From Chloroflexota bacterium (GTDB taxonomy: Bacteria; Chloroflexota; Dehalococcoidia; GIF9; UBA5629), in the NCBI GenBank assembly GCA_016875875.1, contig VGOP01000004.1, positions 1 through 64,000 on the forward strand: 64,000 nucleotides of DNA, written 5' to 3'. Position 1 is the stretch's first letter, and each line of letters opens with the position of its first letter. Positions 44,155 through 52,237 of this stretch are shown in pieces. The notes under the pieces are model-generated. The model was not told where the DNA came from. It did no database searches and saw only the letters and a list, made by a program, of their open reading frames with translations. A program made the position numbers and the translations under genes.

Positions 44155-45618
44155 TCAGCTGCACGAGTTCCGCATGAGTTGGATATAGAAATTGATGAAT
44201 TCGCCATAATTATCGATGGATATCCTCTCGTTCAGGCCATGAATCCTGGTCAAGTCCTCGCCAGAAAGCCTCTGTGGCAGAAAACGGTAGATGCTCGGCG
44301 AGAGCTCCACGTAGTATTTACAGTCAGTGGTGACAACCACCAGGGAAGGTGCAACAACCACGTCAGGCATTACATCGCGAATGGTCTTGTTCATAATACC
44401 GAAGCTCCATGTCTCAGCGCTGGAGATAGGCGACGGCTCGACACCAGGATGGGCTGAACTCCGCACAACCACGCGCGGGTCGTCAATGATTTTCTGCACC
44501 TGCTCAGTAACGCTCTGGACGGTATCCCCAGGCAGTAGCCTGAAGTTGACCGCCGCCCTGGCCTGTGTGGGGAGCACATTTTCTTTTGTGCTGCCTTGAA
44601 ACATGGTGGGCGCCATGGTGGTCCTGATGGTTGCATTCGTCGCCGGCGATACAGAGAGCTTACCCTTCACTACCGGGCCGAAGAGCCACATATTGGCAAA
44701 GACCATGTTGTTGGGAAATTTCATCTCCGGGCCAAGGTACTCGAAGAGGTCGCCGGTGGGACCTGACATACGAATTGGAAAGGGGTTGTTCTGAAGTTTG
44801 TCTATGGCTGTAGCCAGGATACCGACCATGGTCTGGGGCGGCGGCATGGCTGAGTGACCACCTTCGCCCTCAGCAATAAGCTCAAGCGTGAGATAACCTT
44901 TTTCTGCGGTTCCCACCAAGGCTGCAGGAGCAGACACCCCAGGCACAATACCCTGTGTAACCACAAGTCCTTCGTCCAAAACATATTCAAACTGCAATCC
45001 CTGTGACTTGAGGTACTCAGCTATCTTACCGGCACCGTCGCTGCCTCCTATCTCCTCATCGTGCCCAACAGCCAGATAAATAGAGCGCGCTGGCTTGAAG
45101 CCCTCCTTTATCAGATACTCAATGGCTTCCATCGGCCCGCAGATGGCGCTTTTATCATCCAGAGCACCGCGGCCCCAGATGTAGCCAGCGGCTACCGTCC
45201 CAGAAAACGGCGGGTACTCCCAGCCAATATCTTCAGCCGGCACTACGTCTTGGTGCGCCAGCAACAATATGGGCTTCTTCTGGGTATCTGTGCCCTTCCA
45301 GACGTAGAGAAAGCTGTACTCGCCTATAACTTTTTTATCCAGAGCAGAATGCACCACCGGGAATGCCTTTTCCAGATGTTCCTGGAGCAGCCTGAATTGC
45401 TCGTAGTCTATCTCGGACGGGTCCTGGCTGGAAACAGTCTTGAACTGAATAGCCCCGGAAAGGCGTCCGGCAGCCCTGTCAATATCAACAGGGTAAGTCA
45501 CCTTGCCTGAGACAGGAATCTGCTTCGAGGTGAAGGTAACGGTTCTAACAGCTATGACAGCTACTAAGATGACTATCAACAGCGCGACAGAAAGCACTGC
45601 AATGACCCATTTCTTCAT
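44155..45618 (-). CDS. M20 carboxypeptidase, membrane-anchored (CPS1/PM20D1-like)
   Basis: A 487-residue peptidase from MKKWVIAVLSVALL, where GGAGG sits upstream; the open frame runs 17 codons further but lacks a ribosome site. An N-terminal helix (about 3-25) anchors or exports it. The catalytic parts are LLAHQDVVP, WGRGALDDKSA, LAVGHDEEIGG, EGEGGHSAMPPPQ and the C-terminal RIHGLNERI with ligand His. The size and spacing fit the vacuolar carboxypeptidase-S/PM20D1 branch, which handles N-acyl amino acids. Confidence 0.9.
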   Translation of the reverse strand: MKKWVIAVLSVALLIVILVAVIAVRTVTFTSKQIPVSGKVTYPVDIDRAAGRLSGAIQFKTVSSQDPSEIDYEQFRLLQEHLEKAFPVVHSALDKKVIGEYSFLYVWKGTDTQKKPILLLAHQDVVPAEDIGWEYPPFSGTVAAGYIWGRGALDDKSAICGPMEAIEYLIKEGFKPARSIYLAVGHDEEIGGSDGAGKIAEYLKSQGLQFEYVLDEGLVVTQGIVPGVSAPAALVGTAEKGYLTLELIAEGEGGHSAMPPPQTMVGILATAIDKLQNNPFPIRMSGPTGDLFEYLGPEMKFPNNMVFANMWLFGPVVKGKLSVSPATNATIRTTMAPTMFQGSTKENVLPTQARAAVNFRLLPGDTVQSVTEQVQKIIDDPRVVVRSSAHPGVEPSPISSAETWSFGIMNKTIRDVMPDVVVAPSLVVVTTDCKYYVELSPSIYRFLPQRLSGEDLTRIHGLNERISIDNYGEFINFYIQLMRNSCS

Positions 45619-45673
45619 TTCTAAACCTCCTTGTGTGCATAATCGGGGTAATTTTCGCACAGATACCATTGCC

Positions 45674-45701
45674 TTGACAAATGGCCGAAAACACGTATAA
45701 A
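45674..45701 (+). promoter_or_regulatory. Promoter for the MscS-like gene
   Basis: TTGACA (45674-45679), 16-base spacer, TATAAA (45696-45701). It would produce a leader of roughly 120 bases containing the two hairpins listed next. Confidence 0.6.
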
Positions 45702-45731
45702 ATGATACGCAAAAGACATAGCGCCATTTCG

Positions 45732-45762
45732 AGAGGTGGGAGGGTCACCCCCTCCCACCTCT
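45732..45762. other. Perfect 13-bp G/A-rich hairpin in the MscS leader
   Basis: AGAGGTGGGAGGG (45732-45744) and CCCTCCCACCTCT (45750-45762) around TCACC. It is very stable and lies between promoter and gene, so it could be an attenuator or a mobile palindromic element. Confidence 0.75.
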
Positions 45763-45782
45763 ACTATATCGAGAAACTGTAG

Positions 45783-45804
45783 GGACAGACCTCCAGGTCT
45801 GTCC
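45783..45804. repeat. Perfect 10-bp hairpin with two-base loop
   Basis: GGACAGACCT and AGGTCTGTCC separated by CC. TGTAGGGACAGACCTCCAGG-type palindromes are a common dispersed element in bacterial genomes; that identity is from memory and unchecked. Confidence 0.7.
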
Positions 45805-45830
45805 TCCTTGGACTAGCGTACTGAGCAAAG

Positions 45831-46673
45831 ATGAATAAGAATAAACATTTGACACAAACAGGCTACGAAGACCAAACAATGAAGAGCGATATCAGTCGGC
45901 GCTCTGCAAAGTTCAACGCGCTTAAAGCCGAGGCTAAGCGGCGAAACACAAGTCTAATCACAACTATCGTTACCTGCGCCGGTGTTCTGGCATTTGTAGC
46001 CGCTACCATACTGGCAGCCATATATGTCCCTCAGGTAGCCATATATGTGCCTTTTATTGCCCTGGCACTGGCGTTGGCCCTACAGAAATACACTGCCAGC
46101 TTTTTCTCCTTCTTTGTCATCACCTTCTCCAAAATCTACGACATTGGGGATAGAATTCGCATCGGCAACACAAAAGGCGATGTCAGGCATATAGGGCTGC
46201 TTCACACTACACTCGAAGAGGTCGGAGAGGACGAGAAGCTGGGCGGTGAACTCACCGGCAGGCTGCTATACGTGCCCAACCTCATCATACTTGACCAGCC
46301 AGTACTGAACTACTCCAAGGACTACTCGACAGGCCTTGAGGCTATCTCCTCTGACTACATGTTCGACGAGGTACGCATCCCCATAACCACCGACAGCAAC
46401 GTGGAGAAGGCGAGCCAGCTTCTGGAGAGCATACTTAAGAGCCAGGACGAGGTCTACGTGAAGCAGGCCGGCCAGGTCTTCCAGGACGGTTACCCCAGGT
46501 TCCTCGACGAAGCCATGAGCGGCCCCCGCGTGCTCGTCTTCGTCGAACCGCAGCACATTTGGATTAAAGGCAAGTTCGTCGCCCCGCTGGAGAGCCGCAA
46601 CGACCTGCGCAGCAGCATACTCCTCCAATTCATCAAGGAAGCCAAAACCAGCTCCGATATCAAGCTGGCATAG
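45831..46673 (+). CDS. MscS-like mechanosensitive ion channel
   Basis: A 280-residue protein with two or three membrane helices (about 43-95). The pore/beta junction has the MscS pattern: IALALALALQKYTASFFSFF, then FSKIYDIGDRIRIGNTKGDVRHIGLLHTTL and a C-terminal alpha/beta vestibule. It would open under membrane tension during osmotic downshift. ATG 45879 (M17) is an alternative start. Its last 127 coding bases and following 55 bases are repeated at 47377-47558. Confidence 0.88.
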   Translation: MNKNKHLTQTGYEDQTMKSDISRRSAKFNALKAEAKRRNTSLITTIVTCAGVLAFVAATILAAIYVPQVAIYVPFIALALALALQKYTASFFSFFVITFSKIYDIGDRIRIGNTKGDVRHIGLLHTTLEEVGEDEKLGGELTGRLLYVPNLIILDQPVLNYSKDYSTGLEAISSDYMFDEVRIPITTDSNVEKASQLLESILKSQDEVYVKQAGQVFQDGYPRFLDEAMSGPRVLVFVEPQHIWIKGKFVAPLESRNDLRSSILLQFIKEAKTSSDIKLA

Positions 46674-46728
46674 GCCACCACACCATTCACTATTCACTCA
46701 CCGTCTTTGCCTGGCGTGTCTTTGATTG
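46547..46728 (+). repeat. 182-bp direct repeat, copy 1
   Basis: The 3' end of the MscS gene plus downstream sequence. It matches 47377-47558 with an offset of exactly 830 bases and about 19 mismatches, with no gaps needed. Confidence 0.9.
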
Positions 46729-46761
46729 CCCAAGATTGGTAGGTAAATAAGGTCAGAGCCA

Positions 46762-46790
46762 TTGACATCTAATGTCATATGTGATATAAT
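46762..46790 (+). promoter_or_regulatory. Consensus sigma-70 promoter with built-in inverted repeat
   Basis: TTGACA (46762-46767), exactly 17 bases, TATAAT (46785-46790): a perfect match to the sigma-70 consensus. TGACAT-CTA-ATGTCA (46763-46777) forms a 6-bp-arm inverted repeat that overlaps the -35 box, as an operator would. It drives the secreted repeat protein, whose ATG is 67 bases downstream of the -10 box. Confidence 0.85.
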
Positions 46791-46857
46791 AGTTCGGTCA
46801 GGGGGGTAGCAACTAATCAATAGGCTTAAGGGTTCAAAGCAGAGAGGAGGATTAGAA

Positions 46858-47373
46858 ATGGGCATAAAGTATACGGCAACAGGGAGGTTATCAATCAAAA
46901 TACTGGCTATGCTGGGCATGTGTTTGGTGCTGTTGACGAGCGTTTCAGCTCCTGTATTCGCCGGCGTTGAGCCCACTCCGTGGCAGCCGCAGGTGAATCA
47001 GCTCAACGCAGTGACTAACAACCTGGCAGAGATTAACAGGCACGTTGATAAAGCCATAATCCGGGCAGGCGTTGAGCCCACACCATGGAAAGCGCAGGTG
47101 AACCAGCTCGAGGCCATGGCGCAACAGCTTAGCGTGCTGAACGGTCGGGTGAGTGCAGTTCTAAAGGTTCTAGGTGTCCCACCTGATGACCAGAGAGTAC
47201 TGGATGCCCTGCAAGAAGTCAGCGATGGAGCGCAGGCAATCGTTACTGACATCCGTCTTGGTACTCCGCCGGATGACAATAGGGTACGGGAAGCCCTGCA
47301 AGAAGTCAGCGACGGAGCGCAGGCAATAGTTGACTTGGTAGACACTTTCCTCGATGGCACACCCATAAAATAG
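46858..47373 (+). CDS. Secreted protein with two pairs of internal repeats
   Basis: A 171-residue protein of no recognised family. Residues 1-36 form a signal peptide (basic start, ILAMLGMCLVLLTSVSAPVFA, cleavage after VFA). The mature part holds two repeat pairs: GVEPTPWxxQVNQL at about 37 and 71, and PPDDxRVxxALQEVSDGAQ at about 108 and 138, the second pair nearly identical in DNA too. The rest is helical and Gln/Val-rich. GAGAGGAGG supports the ATG. A consensus promoter implies strong expression. It is probably an exported or surface helical-repeat protein. Confidence 0.75.
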   Translation: MGIKYTATGRLSIKILAMLGMCLVLLTSVSAPVFAGVEPTPWQPQVNQLNAVTNNLAEINRHVDKAIIRAGVEPTPWKAQVNQLEAMAQQLSVLNGRVSAVLKVLGVPPDDQRVLDALQEVSDGAQAIVTDIRLGTPPDDNRVREALQEVSDGAQAIVDLVDTFLDGTPIK

Positions 47374-47376
47374 CTG

Positions 47377-47558
47377 ACCGCAGCACATCTGGATTAAAGG
47401 CAAGTTCGTCGCCCCGCTGGAGAGCCGCAACGACTTGCGCAGCAGCATACTGCTGCAATTCATCAAAGAAGCCAAAGCCAGCTCCGATATCAAGCTGGCA
47501 TAGGCTACTACGTCATTCGCTATTTACCGACCGTCTTTGCTCGGTGTGCCTTTGACTC
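47377..47558 (+). pseudogene. Remnant of a second MscS-like gene (C-terminal 41 codons)
   Basis: About 90% identical to 46547-46728. Translated from 47378 it gives PQHIWIKGKFVAP...SSDIKLA and a TAG stop, matching the end of the intact channel. Of six differences in the coding part five are silent, which means the paralogue was under protein-level selection before its front part was lost. It now lies directly behind the secreted repeat gene, out of frame with it. Confidence 0.85.
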
Positions 47559-47797
47559 CATGATACTACGCCGCACCGGGAATTGAGCAGAACGTTTTGC
47601 GTTGTGTGGCTCAGGCCTTTTCTCTCTATGTGCGTCAGATCTGACAAATTCCTTAAAGCTTTTAAACATTAAACGAACCACCTAAGTCTTGACTTGACAG
47701 CATCGTTTGACACGGTCTATATTAGTTATGTAATGTAATGGTCAAACCGCTGGTGCGGGGGGGCAAAATCCAAGCCAGCATAGACTAGGTACGAAAA
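47559..47797. other. Intergenic stretch before the HD-like gene
   Basis: No gene is seen here. It holds the promoter at 47694-47723 and an uninterrupted G-rich patch (GGTGCGGGGGGGC, around 47753-47765). Confidence 0.5.
47694..47723 (+). promoter_or_regulatory. Promoter for the HD-like gene
   Basis: TTGACA (47694-47699), 18-base spacer, TATATT (47718-47723). A second TTGACA overlaps at 47707-47712. The start codon follows about 78 bases downstream. Confidence 0.6.
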
Positions 47798-47800
47798 GTG

Positions 47801-48907
47801 ATGGAACAACTATCAACAAATAGCCATATAGTCGTAGACCCTATCTATGGCAATATCGAAATCGACGACTTGCTACGTAAGCTTCTGACATACACCGACG
47901 TTCGGAAGGAGCGGGAGAGGCTGGAAGGAATTAGATGTCTTGGCTTGATTTCACTGGTATTCCCATCGGCGACACATATGAAATGGGAACACCACACAGG
48001 TATGTACCATGTTGTACAGGAACTCAGACTCATTTCTGAAGATATGAAGAAGTTCAGAATATATTGCATTCTTGGTGGGATAGGCCATCTCCCATATACA
48101 TATGCAGCAGAAGAAGGAGTGCTACTGGCTACTAAGCTGTCAAAGGAATTTCACGACACACTGCGTAGTGCGTTGGAACCAGTTTGGGAGATGTGTATAA
48201 AACACAAACCGCAATTGGAATCGACTAGCAGACTCGACCAACTATTGGAAAACTATGAATACGAGTCATTACATGCTTGGTTTTGTGGCTTGAAGATAAA
48301 GCTTATGCCAAAGGAAGTGGACCTCGGCGACAGGGAATGGTTGATCTGTCATAGGCTCGATGACAGGAGCGAGTTCAACCGACTATATAGGATAGTATCG
48401 CGCTACGATTATGTGCAGAGAGACCTTCATTACACAGGACTCGCCAGATTCTCTATTCCCGTAAGTGTTGCTTTTCAGGCGATGCGCAGTGGCATTACAG
48501 CGGTTGCTGCGCTAGAAGAATCAGTGGAGGTGGCGCTTCTAAGCCAGTTGCGCCATTATCTAGTAGACACTCTATATCTTGATGCTAGGTCAAGTGTCAT
48601 CGAAAGTCTTGTAGCACGAAAGGTAGCAAGATTGCTTATGGAAGGCATGCTAGACGTGAACAAGTTGTTGGAATTTAAAGATGAAGACCTTAAAAGCTTG
48701 CTCGATAAAAATCTTGGAAAAGATTTCTTGCCTTCCACCAGAGACAGAATACCTAGAGTCATACTTAAGAGCGATGTTAGGTTTTCTTATGCCACTGCTA
48801 TGGATGAGAAAATTCCAAACGTCCTAGAGCAAGAGAAAAAGGTAGTTGGCTTAGGAAGCAGACTCTGCAGAAAGTTGTGTCCTATCCCGATGACGACGGT
48901 TATATAG
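47801..48907 (+). CDS. Degenerate HD-domain (SAMHD1/dGTPase-like) protein, N-terminal part
   Basis: A 368-residue product read from ATG 47801. RLEGIRCLGLISLVFPSATHMKWEHHTGMYH (39-70) matches the start of SAMHD1-like HD phosphohydrolases, with H64 at the first metal ligand. The position of the defining His-Asp pair, normally in LLHDxGHGPFSH, reads ILGGIGHLPYT (90-100), so the pair is replaced by Gly-Gly while H96 is kept. Metal catalysis is therefore unlikely. The frame ends in SRLCRKLCPIPMTTVI, which looks out of register, and the next frame opens in the overlap. The frames may be one gene broken by a frameshift. Confidence 0.65.
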   Translation: MEQLSTNSHIVVDPIYGNIEIDDLLRKLLTYTDVRKERERLEGIRCLGLISLVFPSATHMKWEHHTGMYHVVQELRLISEDMKKFRIYCILGGIGHLPYTYAAEEGVLLATKLSKEFHDTLRSALEPVWEMCIKHKPQLESTSRLDQLLENYEYESLHAWFCGLKIKLMPKEVDLGDREWLICHRLDDRSEFNRLYRIVSRYDYVQRDLHYTGLARFSIPVSVAFQAMRSGITAVAALEESVEVALLSQLRHYLVDTLYLDARSSVIESLVARKVARLLMEGMLDVNKLLEFKDEDLKSLLDKNLGKDFLPSTRDRIPRVILKSDVRFSYATAMDEKIPNVLEQEKKVVGLGSRLCRKLCPIPMTTVI

Positions 48908-49851
48908 TTCTAGTCAGGCCCATGACGAAACCAGGGGACTTTGCCTCCACTCATGTTATCACAATAGCAACGGTCGATACCCCAAAATCATTGGGACTAC
49001 TGGTGCGTCCTATCCGAAACTTAGAGATCCTGCAGAGTAAACTTGCAAGAGGGGGGAGTATGCCTACATCTGCAAGAGATCTCTCAAAGTCGCCTTACGG
49101 AATAGCAATTCTACGCTATATTTTCGATACGTCGAAGGTTGAAATTAACACGAATAAGTTAGAAAAGCATTTGGTAGCAGCAATAAAACAGGCTTCTGAT
49201 CCAAATCTCCAAAACTTGTTTGAAACGCTATATAAATTAGAAAAAGTAGATACAGAGCCTGAAAGAGCAAGACCGAGAGACACCGTTGCTTGGAGGCTTA
49301 TATTTGGCAATAAGAATGAGCCACAACGTCTTAAAGAGGCAATAAATGCGCGCCGCGTTGTAAGACTAATTTTTGACTTGACAACAAAAAGTTCCAGAAT
49401 GGCCCGAACTCTTTGTATTCCTCTTAGAGCAATTCTTATGGAGGCGGAAAAAAGCAAAACGCTGAAGCAAGATGAAGTCACAGAAGTTCTTGCGTATACC
49501 AACGAGCTCATGGCCGATGATAAACAACAAGCGGCTAGGTGGGTCTTGCCTCTTGTAACAATCGCAATGCGACCAGACGATTTAAAAGAAGTGGATGTAA
49601 TAACAATTACGCTTGCGTCTGATGGCGTTTGTATAAGACTACTTGAATGCACCAAAAGCGATGCCTCAAACAAAGCTCTAAATGATTACAGCAAACTGAT
49701 TGATTTGAAAAACTACCTAAATTCGAAACGGTTTGCCGACCTCACTGTTGATACAAAAGTTATCGGGGCCTCTAAGGTGGCCAAAGATTTTCTATCCATT
49801 GATTTACTCTATAAGTCGCTTCCAAGCGACAAAGCTCCGGAAGAAGAGTGA
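48877..49851 (+). CDS. Continuation of the HD-like protein, or overlapping second gene
   Basis: A 324-residue frame whose only early start is GTG 48877, 30 bases inside the previous gene, with no ribosome site. The frame is open back to 48808. Its beginning (SYPDDDGYIVLVRPMTK) reads as a mid-domain strand, not a natural N terminus. Spliced to the upstream frame it would give one protein of about 680 residues. No family is recognised for this half, which is helical (LLRSKL..., EVTEVLAYTNELMADDKQQAARW). The region is AT-richer than its neighbours by eye. Confidence 0.55.
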   Translation: MSYPDDDGYIVLVRPMTKPGDFASTHVITIATVDTPKSLGLLVRPIRNLEILQSKLARGGSMPTSARDLSKSPYGIAILRYIFDTSKVEINTNKLEKHLVAAIKQASDPNLQNLFETLYKLEKVDTEPERARPRDTVAWRLIFGNKNEPQRLKEAINARRVVRLIFDLTTKSSRMARTLCIPLRAILMEAEKSKTLKQDEVTEVLAYTNELMADDKQQAARWVLPLVTIAMRPDDLKEVDVITITLASDGVCIRLLECTKSDASNKALNDYSKLIDLKNYLNSKRFADLTVDTKVIGASKVAKDFLSIDLLYKSLPSDKAPEEE

Positions 49852-49982
49852 CGTCACGCACACAACTGCCCATTGTGTCATCAACCTTGAAGCGTTTCTA
49901 AAAAAATCGTGTTCACTGTCCGTTTGGTTCCATGCGGAGATACTTCAAAAGAAGATCGCAATTTAGCTATACGTCCATAGTT

Positions 49983-51572
49983 TCACATCTCTATTGTGCC
50001 ACTCGCAGACGGCAAGGTGACCTCAATTCCACTTCCACTCAGGTGCTCTATGTAGAAATCGGGGTGTTCACTGTGGACGGGGATGAGAACCTCGGGCTTT
50101 ATGCATCGAGCCACCTCGAGTAAATCGGGACCACAGGCATGGCCGGAGGCATGTAAACCCCTCTCCTCCTCAGGTATCTCCCAATCACCATTCTTTTCTA
50201 CAGGCAGGCCAAAACCTCTAAGCCCAAAATGCTCCAGCCACTGATGCAGGCGACGGAAGTCAATCTCCTGCTCCTCGTCATGAGGCTCGCTGGAGCTGAA
50301 AACATACAGGCTGCCCGGCTTAGGACGAAGGCTGGGCAACTCATTAATGTCAAAGAAGCTGAAACAGAGGATAAACCTGTCCTCTGCCGAACGTACATCT
50401 TCAGCCAGAATCATCTTGCTGCCGTACTCTTTGCACAAGTTCTGCACCCAAAGATTGGGGCTCTTGCTGGCAATGGTGTCCTGATATATGACGATGCTAT
50501 CCTCCTGAGCAATATCAGGAATCTCCGGCTCCAGTAGACGCATGGTCTTTAACAAATAAGCGTCTCTGGGCAGTATAGCCAGCTTCCTGCCTGTATCCCT
50601 GGCAACCTGCAAGAAGGTGAGCAGGCGGTACACATCCCGGGGAGGGAAGTCAGCGATAACTAAGCCGGTAGCACCTTTTATAGCCTTAAACCCATTTTCA
50701 TACACTTCGCGCTCAGCCACATTCGTCTTGCGGGTCACATTCGTGCCTTCCAGGATAAGCGCCCTGGGACGCAATTTGCCAGCCTCTTCAATGAATTTTC
50801 TGGTAAGCTCAGCCCGCTTGCCGTGCAGCCGCAAATCTCCGCTGTAGATAATCCAGCCGGAGCTGGTCTCAATGCCCCAGGCGCAGGCACCGGGTATGGA
50901 GTGGTCAACGGGGAAACAACGTAGCTTCAAGCTGCAGCCACTGTGGCAAGCCAGGGGACAGGAGATAAGAGGTTTTTGTCCCGGAGATTTCAGCCAGAAC
51001 TTGACGGCATCTTCGCTTAAGGCCTGTAGCTCTGCATCGGCAAGGCAAAACTGCCGCTGCTGCTTTTTATCAGTGGTGAGCAGCGCCTCCTGCTTCCAAT
51101 TTGAGGGACGACCTGGTTGTTTATGGTCGAAATAACATACCTGCTGGTCGAAGTCTGCCTTTCCTGAATCCTGAACAGCCTTGGCAATAAAGGCAGTAGT
51201 TACAGTCGAATAGACCGGGATGTCATCCCTGAGAAAAGCGATATGACCTGAGTGGTCGAGATGAGCATGGGACAGCAGCATGCCATCCAACTGCTCAAGT
51301 TTACGATAGGAAGGAGCATTCCGGAACTGCTCCCAGAGCCCCGGCGTAACCAGGTCATCCCGATAAAGCCCCTCCAGCGGAGGCAGCAACCCCATCGCCA
51401 GGGGGTCGAGCAAGCCGGCGGCGCCGCGTGGCTTCAGGTATTCCTCGTAGAACTGCTTGTGTCTTTTATAGGGAAAGCCGAAGTCAAGGAACAGCCGTCG
51501 CTCTCCATCCTCGAGGAGTATCTTGTTGCCGCCGATTTCATTGACGCCGCCGTAGAATGTCAGCTTTACCAC
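49983..51572 (-). CDS. RNase J-like metallo-beta-lactamase/beta-CASP enzyme
   Basis: A 529-residue protein opening with FYGGVNEIGGNKILLE, the RNase J hallmark, followed by MLLSHAHLDHSGHIAFL (zinc motif), DHSIPGACAWGIET and IIYSGDLRLHGKR. Later come ILEGTNVTRKTNVAE and the C-terminal GLHASGHACGPDLL and PVHSEHPDFY beta-CASP histidine segments. It is likely to act as an endo/5'-exonuclease on RNA. Start is GTG (51570-51572), with AGGAG seven bases before it. It lacks the long dimer tail of B. subtilis RNase J, so the exact role is open. Confidence 0.9.
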   Translation of the reverse strand: MVKLTFYGGVNEIGGNKILLEDGERRLFLDFGFPYKRHKQFYEEYLKPRGAAGLLDPLAMGLLPPLEGLYRDDLVTPGLWEQFRNAPSYRKLEQLDGMLLSHAHLDHSGHIAFLRDDIPVYSTVTTAFIAKAVQDSGKADFDQQVCYFDHKQPGRPSNWKQEALLTTDKKQQRQFCLADAELQALSEDAVKFWLKSPGQKPLISCPLACHSGCSLKLRCFPVDHSIPGACAWGIETSSGWIIYSGDLRLHGKRAELTRKFIEEAGKLRPRALILEGTNVTRKTNVAEREVYENGFKAIKGATGLVIADFPPRDVYRLLTFLQVARDTGRKLAILPRDAYLLKTMRLLEPEIPDIAQEDSIVIYQDTIASKSPNLWVQNLCKEYGSKMILAEDVRSAEDRFILCFSFFDINELPSLRPKPGSLYVFSSSEPHDEEQEIDFRRLHQWLEHFGLRGFGLPVEKNGDWEIPEEERGLHASGHACGPDLLEVARCIKPEVLIPVHSEHPDFYIEHLSGSGIEVTLPSASGTIEM

Positions 51573-51685
51573 AGACCGCTCCTGTTATGCTATCAGTCTA
51601 ACGTAAAGGCGACCTGGAGGCAACCCATAAAAAGTTAAAAATCAAAATTGACAGCTTTCTCAAATTGGAGTAGGATAAGCTCTCG

Positions 51686-51868
51686 ATGAAGAAAGAGTTG
51701 ATGGACATACTGGCCTGTCCGGTGTGCAAAAGCTCGCTTAAACTCAAAGCAACTGAGGAGAAAGAGGGCGAGGTAGTTACCGGCTCACTCTTCTGTAAAC
51801 AATGTAACCACAGCTACCCCATCACAGAAAGCATCCCCAACCTCTTGCCGCCAAACATAGAAGGCTAA
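51686..51868 (+). CDS. Trm112-like small zinc protein
   Basis: A 60-residue Trm112/YcaR-type protein: LMDILACPVCKSSLKL at 5-20, a turn, LFCKQCNHSYPITESIPNLLP at 35-55. In the four-cysteine version (C11, C14, C37, C40) it binds zinc. Family members activate methyltransferases. It lies 2 bases from the convergent queD stop. Confidence 0.9.
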   Translation: MKKELMDILACPVCKSSLKLKATEEKEGEVVTGSLFCKQCNHSYPITESIPNLLPPNIEG

Positions 51869-52237
51869 CTATTCAGGGCTATAAGTTACGCAGCTCTGCG
51901 GCGATTCCCACACCTGAACGCTCGACAGCGACACCCCACCAGAGAAACGACCTTTAAGCTGGTCATATATAGTGACAGCGATATTCTCCGAAGAGGCGTT
52001 GATTTTATCGAAGGGCGGCACATCGTTGATGCAGGTGTGGTCGAACCGGGCAAGAACCTCTTTCAGATGACGCTTCAGCTCCACGAAATCATAAGCCAAA
52101 CCGATCTCATCAAGCTTTGTTGCCTTCAGACTGACCACCACCTTGAAGCGATGACCATGCAGATTCTCACACTTGCCGCCATAGTCCCTGAGATAATGGG
52201 CGGCATCAAAGTGTCCTTCAACGGATACTTGATACAT
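51869..52237 (-). CDS. queD: 6-carboxy/6-pyruvoyl-tetrahydropterin synthase family protein
   Basis: A 122-residue enzyme with the zinc histidines H9 and H14 (EGHFDAAH) and H29/H31 (GKCENLHGHRF), catalytic C24, and the ending VQVWESPQS. It makes 6-carboxy-tetrahydropterin for queuosine from 7,8-dihydroneopterin triphosphate, or a folate/biopterin branch product. It follows folK with a 20-base overlap (52218-52237), so it shares the pterin operon. Confidence 0.9.
   Translation of the reverse strand: MYQVSVEGHFDAAHYLRDYGGKCENLHGHRFKVVVSLKATKLDEIGLAYDFVELKRHLKEVLARFDHTCINDVPPFDKINASSENIAVTIYDQLKGRFSGGVSLSSVQVWESPQSCVTYSPE

Noticed and set aside
46266-46697. 143-residue minus-strand frame opposite the MscS gene
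   Set aside because: It is the antisense of a conserved channel gene and partly of the repeated segment; no start signals.
49733-49966. 77-residue frame after the HD-like gene
   Set aside because: It overlaps the preceding frame, has no ribosome site and no family resemblance. It may only be residue of the broken locus.
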